Notes: a model not told the origin generated them from the letters alone. Shown: positions 1-6,166, counted from the first letter of the stretch. The stretch: DNA of 7,247 bases from CAMYLR01 sp039588915 (GCA_039588915.1 JBDGYV010000090.1:1-7247); one strand, 5' to 3'. A program made the numbers and translations.

Positions 1-698
1 ACGCGGCGGCGCAGATCGAAACCGCAATCGACAGCGCGCTTCGGGCTCGTGGCCGGGCGTTCATCGTCTTGACCGGGGGTTCGACGATCCCACCCGTGTA
101 CGAGCGATTGGCCCAATCGGCGCTCGTCGATTGGAACCGCGTCGAGCTCTTCTGGAGTGACGAGCGGTGCGTGCCACCCAACCACCCCGACAGTAATTAC
201 GGCATGACGAAGGACGTTCTGTTGGAACCGGCAGGGGTCCCAGAAGCCAACGTCCACCGGTTCAAGGGCGAAGACCCGGATCGTGACCGCGCCGCCGCGA
301 TTTACGCAGCCGAGATCGAAGCCGCGCTCGTCGACGACGATCCGCGATTCGACCTGATCGTCCTGGGGATGGGCGCCGACGCGCACGTCGCCTCGCTCTT
401 CCCCGGTCATCCACTGATCGACGAGATCGAACGCTGGACCGGCGTGGTCTCCGCCGATGACTTCGACATACCGAAGCCGGTGATCGATCGACTGACGCTG
501 ACACCGCGTGCGCTCCATGCCACTCGTGAGGTGCTGCTCGTCGTCACCGGCGCCAACAAGGCACCCGCCGTGCACGGCGCGTTGGGTACCGTGCGCGATC
601 CTACACGGTGGCCGGCGCAACTCGTGGACGGTCCCGATTCCAGGATCACATGGCTGTTGGACAGCGACGCCGCGGCGGAGGTCGAGGGCGAGCTCTAG
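1..698 (+). CDS. pgl: 6-phosphogluconolactonase, 5'-truncated by window edge
   Basis: Hydrolyses 6-phosphogluconolactone to 6-phosphogluconate, the second step of the oxidative pentose phosphate pathway, in the cytosol. The frame is open from base 3 (first whole codon) to the TAG at 696-698, giving about 231 visible residues. The family is usually about 230-260 aa, so only a few N-terminal codons should be missing. Family signatures are clear: the substrate-phosphate loop LTGGSTIPPVYERL near the start, then FWSDERCVPPNHPDSNYGM, then LGMGADAHVASLFPGHP, a variant of the usual LGxGxDGHxASLFPG in which Ala replaces the Gly before His. A TTG codon at 69-71 could be read as a start, but it lies inside the LTGGS loop, so it is not the real one. 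Zwf or OpcA neighbours, if any, lie outside the window. The gene converges on ppk1 with three bases between the stops. Identification is firm. Confidence 0.93.
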   Translation, partial: AAAQIETAIDSALRARGRAFIVLTGGSTIPPVYERLAQSALVDWNRVELFWSDERCVPPNHPDSNYGMTKDVLLEPAGVPEANVHRFKGEDPDRDRAAAIYAAEIEAALVDDDPRFDLIVLGMGADAHVASLFPGHPLIDEIERWTGVVSADDFDIPKPVIDRLTLTPRALHATREVLLVVTGANKAPAVHGALGTVRDPTRWPAQLVDGPDSRITWLLDSDAAAEVEGEL

Positions 699-701
699 CG
701 G

Positions 702-2957
702 CTAGAGATCATCGAGTGGCACGGGTACGGGCAGCTCTTCCAGCTCTGCGTCGATCGATGGCGTCACCGGCGCCGGACCGCCTCGCCCCCCGGCCGAGAT
801 GAAGATCTCCTGCGCGGCATGGCGCTCTTCTGCCTCGCCGACTGCGCGGAGTACGTACGTACCGTCCGGTTGGCACTCCCAAGCCGAGCAGTTGTCTTCC
901 GCATAAACGTTCAGAATTCGGTCGAGACGGTCCTTCACGCTGTCATCGAGCACCGGCATGATCGTCTCTACCCGATTGGTGAGGTTGCGGTGCATCCAGT
1001 CCGCCGAGCCGATAAAGAACTCCGGGTCGCCGCCATTCTCGAAGCGGTAGATGCGACTGTGCTCGAGAAACCGACCGATGATGCCAAACACGCGAATCGT
1101 CTCCGAAACACCAGGCACCCCCGGTCGGAGGCAGCAGAGGCCGCGTACGTTCAGCTCGATCGGCACCCCGGCTCTACTGGCCAGGTAGAGCTCGTGGATG
1201 ACCGGTGGATCCTGGAGCTGGTTGATTTTCGCGCGGATTCCGGCGGGTCGTCCGGCGGCCGCGTGCTCGGCCTCGCGACGGATGAGATCGATGAACCGAT
1301 CACGCATCGTCACCGGTGCGACCAGCAGGTAATTGTACTCCGGAGCTGCGATCGCTCCGGTGAGCTGATTGAACACCTTGGCCACGTCGTCACAGATCTC
1401 GGGGTGACACGTGAGTATTCCCAAGTCCTCATAGATGCGGGCGGTGCCGATGTGGTAGTTGCCGGTCCCTACGTGAGCGTAGCGTCGTATCTGACCACCC
1501 TCCTCCCGTACGACGAGGGCCAGCTTCACGTGGGTCTTCAATTTCTCGACCCCGTATGCGACGTGGACGCCTTCCTTCTCGAGAGACCGACCCCAGGCGA
1601 TGTTGGGGGCTTCGTCGAAGCGGGCGGTGATCTCTACCAACACCGCGACCTGTTTGCCGCGGCGGCCGGCCTCGGCGAGAGCCTGGATGATCGGTGAGCC
1701 CTTGCTGGTGCGGTAGATCGTCAGCTTGATCGCCAGCACCGCCGGATCTACAGCGGCTGACTCGATGAACCGAAGAACGGACGTGTCAAAGCTGTCGTAG
1801 GGGTGGTGGAGCAAGATGTCGCTACGTTGGATCTCACGAAAGATCGCTTCGTAGTCGTGGCGGGGTAGATGCTTCAACCGCGGGTGCGTCACCGGTTGGT
1901 GTTTTGGCAGCTGCAGTTCATCCCGGCCTTTCGTGTCGAGGCTGAGCAGATCATTGATCCCCAGAAAGGCACTAGAGGGATAGATATCGTCGGAGGTGAC
2001 ACGCAAGCGCTTGCCGATCCAGGTGACCATCTCTTCGGGCATGTCCGCTGCCACCTGTAGCCGTACCACCCCGGCGAAACGTCGCGCTTTGAGCTCGGCC
2101 GACACCTGCTGCACGATGCTTCCCGGCTCGTGCAATTCGTCCTCGCTGAGATCTGCATTCGGGTCGACGTCGCCCTCCGCTCCACGAGTAACCCGGAACA
2201 CGTAGACGCAACTCGGTGGCCGGACGGGGAACATCAGATCCAAGTTGGCAGCGATGACCTGCTCGAGCGGCACGAACCCGTGCGCAGTAGAGAGCGGCAC
2301 CCATCGTGGACGGTTGTCCGGGACCTTGATGCGGACGAAGGTTTCCTGCTTCTCGCCATCCGTCGGCAGCATCACGGCGAGGTTCAGCGCATCGTTGCTG
2401 ATGAACGGGAACGGATGCTCGGCGTCAACGGCCAAAGGGGTGAGGATCGGCATCACCGACTCGCGGAAGTAGGCGCGGAGATTCTGCTTCGCGGATTCTT
2501 CGACCTCGGTGTAGTCGATGATCGGAAGATCCTCGGCGGCCAGCGCGGGCACGATTTCCTCGCGTATGACGACAGAGAGGGCCTCGGTCTGCCGGACGAG
2601 CTCTGAGCGGCAGGCCTCGAACTGCTGTTCCGCAGTGCGGCCATCTAGCGAAAGCTTGATCGACTTCTTTCGAATTTGCCGCTTGATCCCGCTCATCCGC
2701 TTCATGAAGAACTCGTCATGAAGCATCCCCATGATCCCAGCGAACTTGACGCGCTCGAGAAGCGGCAATGAGGAGTCCTCGACCTGGGCCAGGACCCGAC
2801 GGGCGAAGATCAACCAGCTCAACTCGCGATCGAAGAAAGCCTCGGGTGGGAAGGCAGGAACTTCTCGAGCACCGTCTTTAGACATGACTGTGTCGCGATG
2901 CTCGTGGGCGTGTTCGCCCGGATCGCTTAGTGCTTCCGGCGTTAAGCGCGACTTCAT
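702..2957 (-). CDS. ppk1: Polyphosphate kinase 1
   Basis: Reversibly transfers the gamma-phosphate of ATP onto inorganic polyphosphate through a phosphohistidine intermediate. The product is 751 aa; the family is usually about 690-740, and the extra length lies in both tails. The N domain carries FFDRELSWLIFARRVLAQ (41-58). The two phospholipase-D-like catalytic domains follow. IYRTSKGSP (414-422) and TARFDEAPN (444-452) hold the conserved Mg/phosphate-binding arginines R416 and R446. RRYAHVGTGNYH (491-502) holds the expected phospho-acceptor H495. RFLEHSRIYRFENGGD (629-644) holds the second conserved His, H633. SADWMHRNLTNRVE closes the core. The last 40 residues (Gly/Pro/Glu-rich, ending PVPVPLDDL) are a non-conserved tail. 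I chose the ATG at 2957 because a TANNNT box lies six bases upstream; ATG at 2885 (MSKDGARE) is the alternative, and neither has a Shine-Dalgarno. No ppx lies next to it here. Confidence 0.96.
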   Translation of the reverse strand: MKSRLTPEALSDPGEHAHEHRDTVMSKDGAREVPAFPPEAFFDRELSWLIFARRVLAQVEDSSLPLLERVKFAGIMGMLHDEFFMKRMSGIKRQIRKKSIKLSLDGRTAEQQFEACRSELVRQTEALSVVIREEIVPALAAEDLPIIDYTEVEESAKQNLRAYFRESVMPILTPLAVDAEHPFPFISNDALNLAVMLPTDGEKQETFVRIKVPDNRPRWVPLSTAHGFVPLEQVIAANLDLMFPVRPPSCVYVFRVTRGAEGDVDPNADLSEDELHEPGSIVQQVSAELKARRFAGVVRLQVAADMPEEMVTWIGKRLRVTSDDIYPSSAFLGINDLLSLDTKGRDELQLPKHQPVTHPRLKHLPRHDYEAIFREIQRSDILLHHPYDSFDTSVLRFIESAAVDPAVLAIKLTIYRTSKGSPIIQALAEAGRRGKQVAVLVEITARFDEAPNIAWGRSLEKEGVHVAYGVEKLKTHVKLALVVREEGGQIRRYAHVGTGNYHIGTARIYEDLGILTCHPEICDDVAKVFNQLTGAIAAPEYNYLLVAPVTMRDRFIDLIRREAEHAAAGRPAGIRAKINQLQDPPVIHELYLASRAGVPIELNVRGLCCLRPGVPGVSETIRVFGIIGRFLEHSRIYRFENGGDPEFFIGSADWMHRNLTNRVETIMPVLDDSVKDRLDRILNVYAEDNCSAWECQPDGTYVLRAVGEAEERHAAQEIFISAGGRGGPAPVTPSIDAELEELPVPVPLDDL

Positions 2958-2963
2958 GCTTTG

Positions 2964-2969
2964 AGTTTA
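2964..2969 (-). promoter_or_regulatory. Candidate -10 box of a leaderless ppk1 promoter
   Basis: On the minus strand the hexamer TAAACT fits the TANNNT -10 consensus and is followed by six bases (CAAAGC) and then the ppk1 ATG. With the usual 6-8 base gap between -10 and transcription start, the mRNA would begin at the A of the ATG. No Shine-Dalgarno is visible before this ATG and no convincing -35 is seen, so the assignment rests on position and the hexamer only. Confidence 0.45.
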
Positions 2970-3007
2970 CCAAGCGTGGCGCGTTCGTTTCTGTAGGGAG
3001 AAGTGCG

Positions 3008-3166
3008 ATGCACTGTAGGGGATGGGAGTACATCGTCCTGCTTGGCGTTGTGTTCGTCGGCAGCGCGTCGCCGCGATCTATGCAGCCGGTCTCTAGCCGT
3101 TCCCCGGCGTGCTGCTGCCCCGCCACAACACGAGTCCCGCCAGAACGATCACGATCAAGGGGATAA
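3008..3166 (+). pseudogene. DoxX-like N-terminal fragment (probable gene remnant)
   Basis: A 52-codon plus-strand frame begins at ATG 3008, with AGGGAG seven bases upstream as a good-looking ribosome site. Residues 9-19 read IVLLGVVFVGS, nearly the first helix of the intact DoxX encoded on the opposite strand 400 bp away (RILLGVVFVGS). After that Ser the similarity stops at once, and the remaining residues (ASPRSMQPVSS onward) look like the noncoding complement of the doxX 3' end, with Arg, Pro and Cys in place of helices. Over the nine shared residues LLGVVFVGS the DNA differs at three bases, all third positions. I read this as the remnant of a second doxX copy or a duplicated 5' end. A real 52-aa peptide is possible but unlikely, because its C-terminal half overlaps doxX antisense. 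Confidence 0.45.
3036..3065 (+). repeat. Inverted repeat arm 1 (partner at 3419-3448)
   Basis: These 30 bases match the reverse complement of 3419-3448 with three mismatches. The arm lies in the DoxX-like remnant, while its partner lies in codons 6-16 of the intact doxX gene. The spacer of 353 bp contains the rest of doxX. All three mismatches fall in third codon positions of the shared LLGVVFVGS peptide. Confidence 0.8.
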
Positions 3167-3464
3167 TCGGTTGGCTCGGTTGGAGCGGAAACACCTTTGA
3201 GTCATCGACGACAACGTGGACGTAGGTCGCCACGACCATCACGGCTATGATTACGAGGCTAGCGATCCGAGTGAAAACGCCCGCGAGCATCGCAACTCCA
3301 ACCGCAACCTCCACGATCGGAACGGCGATTTCGCTCAACGAACGAAACGGTAAACCCGCCTGCTCCAGCTGAGCGGAGAACGCGTCGCCGAGCGCCGGCA
3401 CCAACAGCTTCATTAGACCGCTGCCGACGAACACGACACCCAGCAGGATACGCACGATCTTCAC
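3093..3464 (-). CDS. DoxX family membrane protein
   Basis: A 123-aa integral membrane protein. It opens with a DoxX-type first helix, RILLGVVFVGSGLMKLLVP (5-23), and has further hydrophobic stretches at about 44-63, 65-86 and 100-114, the four-helix plan of the DoxX/DUF417-like families. The loop QLEQAGLPF before helix 2 is typical of DoxX proteins. Members are poorly understood; some act in thiosulfate:quinone oxidoreductase or in membrane redox complexes with thiol-handling partners, but nothing here proves that role. The start is GTG at 3464, overlapping the stop of the upstream GST-like gene as GTGA, so translation is probably coupled and the two proteins made together. The 5' end of this gene is partly duplicated, inverted, just past its 3' end. 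Confidence 0.85.
   Translation of the reverse strand: MKIVRILLGVVFVGSGLMKLLVPALGDAFSAQLEQAGLPFRSLSEIAVPIVEVAVGVAMLAGVFTRIASLVIIAVMVVATYVHVVVDDSKVFPLQPSQPIIPLIVIVLAGLVLWRGSSTPGNG
3419..3448 (-). repeat. Inverted repeat arm 2, inside doxX
   Basis: This is the partner of the arm at 3036-3065, with 27 of 30 bases identical on the opposite strand. It encodes the first membrane helix of DoxX (LLGVVFVGS, residues 7-15). Confidence 0.8.
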
Positions 3465-4105
3465 GCCGGCGGCCCGCCCCAGTCATCATCGTGGACTACG
3501 ACGCGGTCGATCCAACCGGCGACGCGGGCGTCATCGTCCAGCCGGAAGTGATCATCGAAGAACCGCCAGATGGGGCTCTGCACGGCGAATCTCTCGGGTG
3601 GCCGAGTGGGCAACAGGTTGCACGCCAGCACGATGTCGTAGAGCGACATCGAATCGCCGACCAGCCACAGTCGATCGGCGAGGCGTCGCTCCAATCGCTC
3701 AAGAGCGGTGCGCATCGCCACCCGCGCTTCGGCGATGGCTGATTCTTCCCGATCGGCCTCCGGTTTCTGGAACTGGGGCGACAACCCCCACTGGATCCTC
3801 AGGATCTCGGGGCTCAGGTTGGCGAGCAGGGCCTCCGCCGTCTGGATCTCGTCCCGCGACTCCGGCGTCAAGCTCGGCCCATCGCGGTAGTTGGCCTCGA
3901 GGTAGTGGAGGATCGCCAACGAGTCACGCATCACGATGTCGCCATCGATCAGGATCGGGATCATCGGCCAACCGGCGGCCTCGAGCATCGGCTCCCGGTT
4001 GGCAGCCATCATCTCCTCGATCTCGTACTCGAGACCCTTGTAGTTGAGTCCTACGCGGACCTTTACGGCGTTGGGGGAGCGGTGGAACTCGAGCAGCTTG
4101 CGCAT
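3461..4105 (-). CDS. Glutathione S-transferase-like protein
   Basis: A 214-aa cytosolic protein of the GST fold, the usual length. The thioredoxin-like N domain (about 1-75) starts MRKLLEFHRSPNAVKVRV; S10 is the likely thiol-activating residue of a Ser-type active site. The cis-proline is P50 in WPMIPILIDGD, followed by the glutathione-contact motif RDSLAILHYLE (60-70). The helical C domain carries the N-capping box SMSLYDIVLACNLL (152-165) with S154 and D157. Substrate cannot be told from sequence; conjugation of electrophiles or thiol redox chemistry are the family roles. The start at ATG 4105 is preferred because the GST fold begins there; an upstream in-frame ATG at 4168 adds 21 Gly/Pro-rich residues unlike the family. 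It overlaps the downstream doxX start by four bases and is divergent from fbp. Confidence 0.85.
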   Translation of the reverse strand: MRKLLEFHRSPNAVKVRVGLNYKGLEYEIEEMMAANREPMLEAAGWPMIPILIDGDIVMRDSLAILHYLEANYRDGPSLTPESRDEIQTAEALLANLSPEILRIQWGLSPQFQKPEADREESAIAEARVAMRTALERLERRLADRLWLVGDSMSLYDIVLACNLLPTRPPERFAVQSPIWRFFDDHFRLDDDARVAGWIDRVVVHDDDWGGPPA

Positions 4106-4113
4106 GGCGGCCA

Positions 4114-4119
4114 AAGGTA
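4114..4119 (-). promoter_or_regulatory. Candidate -10 box for the GST-doxX unit
   Basis: On the minus strand TACCTT (fits TANNNT) ends eight bases before the chosen ATG at 4105. No Shine-Dalgarno is evident in between, so a leaderless or near-leaderless transcript is possible. The hexamer is degenerate and occurs by chance often, so this is weak support. Confidence 0.3.
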
Positions 4120-4159
4120 GCCAGGCCGCGTTTCGGTGGCCTCCAGGGCCCCCGACGAG

Positions 4160-4165
4160 TAAAAT
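4160..4165 (+). promoter_or_regulatory. Candidate -10 box for the fbp operon
   Basis: TAAAAT stands out in the GC-rich 108-bp divergent gap (4106-4213) between the GST-like gene and fbp. Transcription would start near 4172, leaving a leader of about 42 bases. No good TTGACA-like -35 is found 16-18 bp upstream, and no Shine-Dalgarno lies directly before the fbp ATG, so the assignment is tentative. Confidence 0.35.
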
Positions 4166-4213
4166 CACGGCCCCCGAACCGCCGTTCCTGCATGGACTTC
4201 AGCCGGCGACGCG

Positions 4214-5239
4214 ATGACCGAGCACCGTCTCACCCTGACCCAGCACCTGCTGCGGGAAGTCCAATCCGGAGCCGCTAGCGGCAACGTCGACGCGATCATC
4301 GCCGAGATCGCGACCGCCTGCAAGGAGGCTCGCGCTCAACTGGCACAGGTCGGCTTGGGACCGCTGGCCGGGATGCAGGGCGCCATCAATGTCCAGGGTG
4401 AGGCTGTTCACAAGCTCGACTGGTTCGCCAACAACCTCTTTGTCGAGCATTTCGAGGGTTCCGGCCTGCTGTGCTCGCTGATCAGCGAAGAGCTCGAGGA
4501 GATTCATCACTTCGATGACGATTGTCCGAGTGCTGGCCATACGATGTGCATCGATCCGATGGACGGCTCGTCGAATCTCGACGTCGATGGCGTAGTCGGA
4601 ACGATCTTCGCGATCCGTCGGAAGGCTTCCGACGAACACCACGACAAGCCGAGCCAGGTCTTCCATCCGGGCACCGAGCAGTTGGCAGCGGGTTACGTGC
4701 TATACGGGCCCCAAACGATGCTCGTCTACGCCGCCAGCGGCTCCGTTCACGGCTTCACGCTCGACACCGCGGTGGGCGAGTTCTTCCTCTCCCACCCTGA
4801 TATCCGAATCCCCGACTGCGGCAGCGAGTTTTCCGGCAACTTGTCGCGGTTGGCGGCGTGGAACCCGGCGTTCAAGACGTTTGTCGGGCATCACAGCCAC
4901 GGCGGCGACGGCGAACCGTATTCGCTGCGTTATATCGGCGCGCTGGTCGGAGATTTTCACCGCATCCTGTTGCGCGGCGGTGTGTTCTTTTATCCCGGCG
5001 ACGCCAAGAACCCGAACGGCAAGCTGCGGCTTCTCTACGAGGCCGCACCGCTAGCCCATTTGGCCGAGGCCGCCGGTGGAGCAGCCACCGACGGCGCTCG
5101 ACGCATCCTGAAAGTCGTGCCCAGCGCGCTGCATCAACGGACGCCGCTAGTTATAGGGAGTCGAAACGAAGTAAACGCCATTCAATCGCTGCTGGCCGAT
5201 GGTGCGCCGGCAGCCACAGCATCGAAAGGAGCCGGCTGA
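4214..5239 (+). CDS. fbp: Fructose-1,6-bisphosphatase, class I
   Basis: Removes the C1 phosphate of fructose-1,6-bisphosphate to give fructose-6-phosphate, the committed step of gluconeogenesis and a step of the Calvin cycle. The 341-aa product is a normal class I length (about 330-340). Metal-site motifs are intact: ISEELEEI (90-97), DPMDGSSNLD (114-123), and E276 in KLRLLYEAAPL (270-280). Substrate-binding segments include YGPQTMLVY (164-172) and RYIGALVGDFHR (239-250), with K270 in the KLRLLYE box. The N-terminal helix LTLTQHLLREV resembles the AMP-site helix of regulated enzymes, but I cannot tell whether AMP control is kept. Start is ATG 4214, with no Shine-Dalgarno before it. Its TGA shares an A with the ATG of the aldolase gene (TGATG), so the two are translated as a pair, fitting their shared substrate. 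Confidence 0.96.
   Translation: MTEHRLTLTQHLLREVQSGAASGNVDAIIAEIATACKEARAQLAQVGLGPLAGMQGAINVQGEAVHKLDWFANNLFVEHFEGSGLLCSLISEELEEIHHFDDDCPSAGHTMCIDPMDGSSNLDVDGVVGTIFAIRRKASDEHHDKPSQVFHPGTEQLAAGYVLYGPQTMLVYAASGSVHGFTLDTAVGEFFLSHPDIRIPDCGSEFSGNLSRLAAWNPAFKTFVGHHSHGGDGEPYSLRYIGALVGDFHRILLRGGVFFYPGDAKNPNGKLRLLYEAAPLAHLAEAAGGAATDGARRILKVVPSALHQRTPLVIGSRNEVNAIQSLLADGAPAATASKGAG
5226..5231 (+). promoter_or_regulatory. Ribosome binding site of the aldolase gene
   Basis: AAGGAG lies seven bases before the ATG at 5239, inside the last codons of fbp. It is the best Shine-Dalgarno in the window and fixes the aldolase start despite the overlap with the fbp stop. Confidence 0.7.
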
Positions 5240-6039
5240 TGAACCCCGAGACAGCCACCATGACGCCCGCTCAGGCCGCTGATAAAACCGCCGCGCCCGG
5301 TGGGCGTGTGGAAGAGATCCTGTCGTACTACCCGAGTGATAACGCCGGGACAAGGACCAACATCCGGCGGTTGCTGAACCACGGCAGATTGGGCGGGGTC
5401 GGGCGGTTGGTGATCCTACCGGTCGATCAGGGATTCGAACACGGTCCGCACCGGTCGTTCGCCGTCAACCCGCCGGCATACGATCCCGAGTACCATCCTA
5501 GGTTCGCGCTCGCCGCCGGGATGTCGGGGTACGCCGCGCCGCTCGGCTTTATCGAAGCGATCGCCGGCAACTACTCAGGTCATTTGCCGCTCATCTTGAA
5601 GCTCAACAGCCACGACCTGCTGTTCGCTGAAAACGACCGCATCCCGGCAGTGACGGGCTCGGTCGAGGCCGCGGTGCGTCTCCGAGATGTACGAGAAGCT
5701 CCAGTACCTCGCCGAGGACGCGAAGAGCGCGGGCCTCGCCGTAGTCGTGTGGTCGTATCCGCGTGGATCGGGCATCACAAAGGACGGCGAAACGGCGCTC
5801 GACGTAATCGCCTACGCCGCGCATCTAGCCTGCCAGATGGGAGCCCACATCATCAAGGTCAAGCTCCCGAACAGCCATCTCGAACAAGACAAGGCCAAGG
5901 AGGCGTACATCGAAGCCGGGGTCGCAACCGAGTCGGTCGTCGACCGCGTGCGGGTGATCACCCAAGCGGCGTTCGCCGGCAAGCGCATCATCATCTTCTC
6001 CGGCGGTTCCAAGCGCGGCGACGAACCGTTCTTCGATGA
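5239..6039 (+). CDS. Reading frame of the 5' part of the broken aldolase
   Basis: This is what the ribosome would make from the aldolase start as the sequence stands: 266 residues, of which the first 148 (to 5682) are true aldolase and the rest out-of-frame sequence, Arg/Gly-rich and without homology, ending at 6037-6039. It lacks the Trp/Tyr and Schiff-base lysine segments, so it cannot be an active aldolase. Confidence 0.45.
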   Translation: MNPETATMTPAQAADKTAAPGGRVEEILSYYPSDNAGTRTNIRRLLNHGRLGGVGRLVILPVDQGFEHGPHRSFAVNPPAYDPEYHPRFALAAGMSGYAAPLGFIEAIAGNYSGHLPLILKLNSHDLLFAENDRIPAVTGSVEAAVRLRDVREAPVPRRGREERGPRRSRVVVSAWIGHHKGRRNGARRNRLRRASSLPDGSPHHQGQAPEQPSRTRQGQGGVHRSRGRNRVGRRPRAGDHPSGVRRQAHHHLLRRFQARRRTVLR

Positions 6040-6166
6040 CATCCGTGGCATCCGCGACGGCGGCGGCTTTGGTTCCATCATTGGCCGCAACACGTTCCAG
6101 CGGCCATGGGACGACTCGCTCGAGTTCATCGGCAACGTGATCGACATCTACCGGGGAGAAGCGTAG
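5687..6166 (+). CDS. Reading frame of the 3' part of the broken aldolase
   Basis: From ATG 5687 this frame gives 159 residues of genuine class I aldolase C-terminus: MYEKLQYLAEDAKSAG, the VVVWSYPRG strand (20-27), HIIKVKLP (54-61) with two lysines of the Schiff-base strand, the phosphate-binding IIIFSGGSKRGDE, and IIGRNTFQRPWDD near the end. It lacks the DQGFEHG half of the active site. No Shine-Dalgarno precedes ATG 5687, so independent translation is doubtful; treat it as the second half of the pseudogene. Confidence 0.45.
   Translation: MYEKLQYLAEDAKSAGLAVVVWSYPRGSGITKDGETALDVIAYAAHLACQMGAHIIKVKLPNSHLEQDKAKEAYIEAGVATESVVDRVRVITQAAFAGKRIIIFSGGSKRGDEPFFDDIRGIRDGGGFGSIIGRNTFQRPWDDSLEFIGNVIDIYRGEA

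Larger units (their letters stand above)
2958..3092. other. Intergenic region between ppk1 and doxX
   Basis: This 135-bp gap lies between the start of ppk1 and the stop of doxX. It holds the candidate ppk1 -10 box, a pair of direct repeats (CTGTAGGG at 2991-2998 and 3013-3020, 22 bp apart, about two helical turns), and the start of a small plus-strand frame with DoxX-like residues (3008-3166). I see no hairpin followed by a T-run that would end doxX transcription, so doxX mRNA may run on toward ppk1, which is read in the same direction. Confidence 0.6.
5239..6166 (+). pseudogene. fbaB: Class I fructose-bisphosphate aldolase (DhnA/FbaB type), broken by deletion and frameshift
   Basis: The intact enzyme splits fructose-1,6-bisphosphate into dihydroxyacetone phosphate and glyceraldehyde-3-phosphate through a Schiff-base lysine; paired with fbp it would run toward hexose synthesis. 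The gene reads in frame from ATG 5239 through LVILPVDQGFEHG (58-69, with the active-site Asp of the family, D63) to SVEAAVRL, ending at 5682. The family then has about 16 residues of the type GAVAVGATIYFGSEES, but these are absent, and homology resumes in the next frame at SEMYEKLQYLAEDAK (from 5681). It runs through VVVWSYPRG (catalytic Trp/Tyr region) and HIIKVKLP (Schiff-base lysine region) to the TAG at 6164-6166. A deletion of about 50 bp (length 2 mod 3) explains both the lost block and the frame change. Either the gene is dead or the assembly dropped bases. Confidence 0.85.

Noticed and set aside
819..1697. Long plus-strand frame of 292 codons opposite ppk1
   Set aside because: It is exactly antisense to the conserved catalytic half of ppk1 and shows His/Asp/Arg-rich shadow composition; GC-rich coding sequence often leaves the opposite frame open.
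2130..2606. Plus-strand frame of 158 codons opposite the ppk1 N domain
   Set aside because: Antisense shadow of ppk1 with no recognisable domain.
2878..3126. Minus-strand 82-codon frame spanning the ppk1 start and the gap
   Set aside because: No family resemblance; it overlaps ppk1 out of frame and doxX at its other end.
3036..3448. Inverted repeat read as a transcription terminator or as transposon ends
   Set aside because: The arms are 353 bp apart with no T-run, no transposase and no target-site duplication; both arms encode the same DoxX helix.
3598..4047. Plus-strand frame of 149 codons opposite the GST-like gene
   Set aside because: Ser/Arg/Pro-rich low-complexity shadow of the GST coding sequence.
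4106..4168. Extended start of the GST-like gene at 4168
   Set aside because: The added 21 residues (Gly/Pro-rich) do not fit the GST fold, whose first strand begins right at ATG 4105.
4199..4666. Minus-strand frame of 155 codons opposite fbp
   Set aside because: Fully antisense to conserved FBPase motifs, and no independent family signature.
4858..5238. Upstream extension of the aldolase frame through the end of fbp
   Set aside because: Arg/Ser-rich out-of-frame reading of fbp; the Shine-Dalgarno at 5226-5231 and the family N-terminus place the true start at 5239.
5670..5695. Programmed ribosomal frameshift in the aldolase
   Set aside because: No slippery run is present, and a frameshift alone would not restore the missing conserved block of about 16 residues; deletion explains both.
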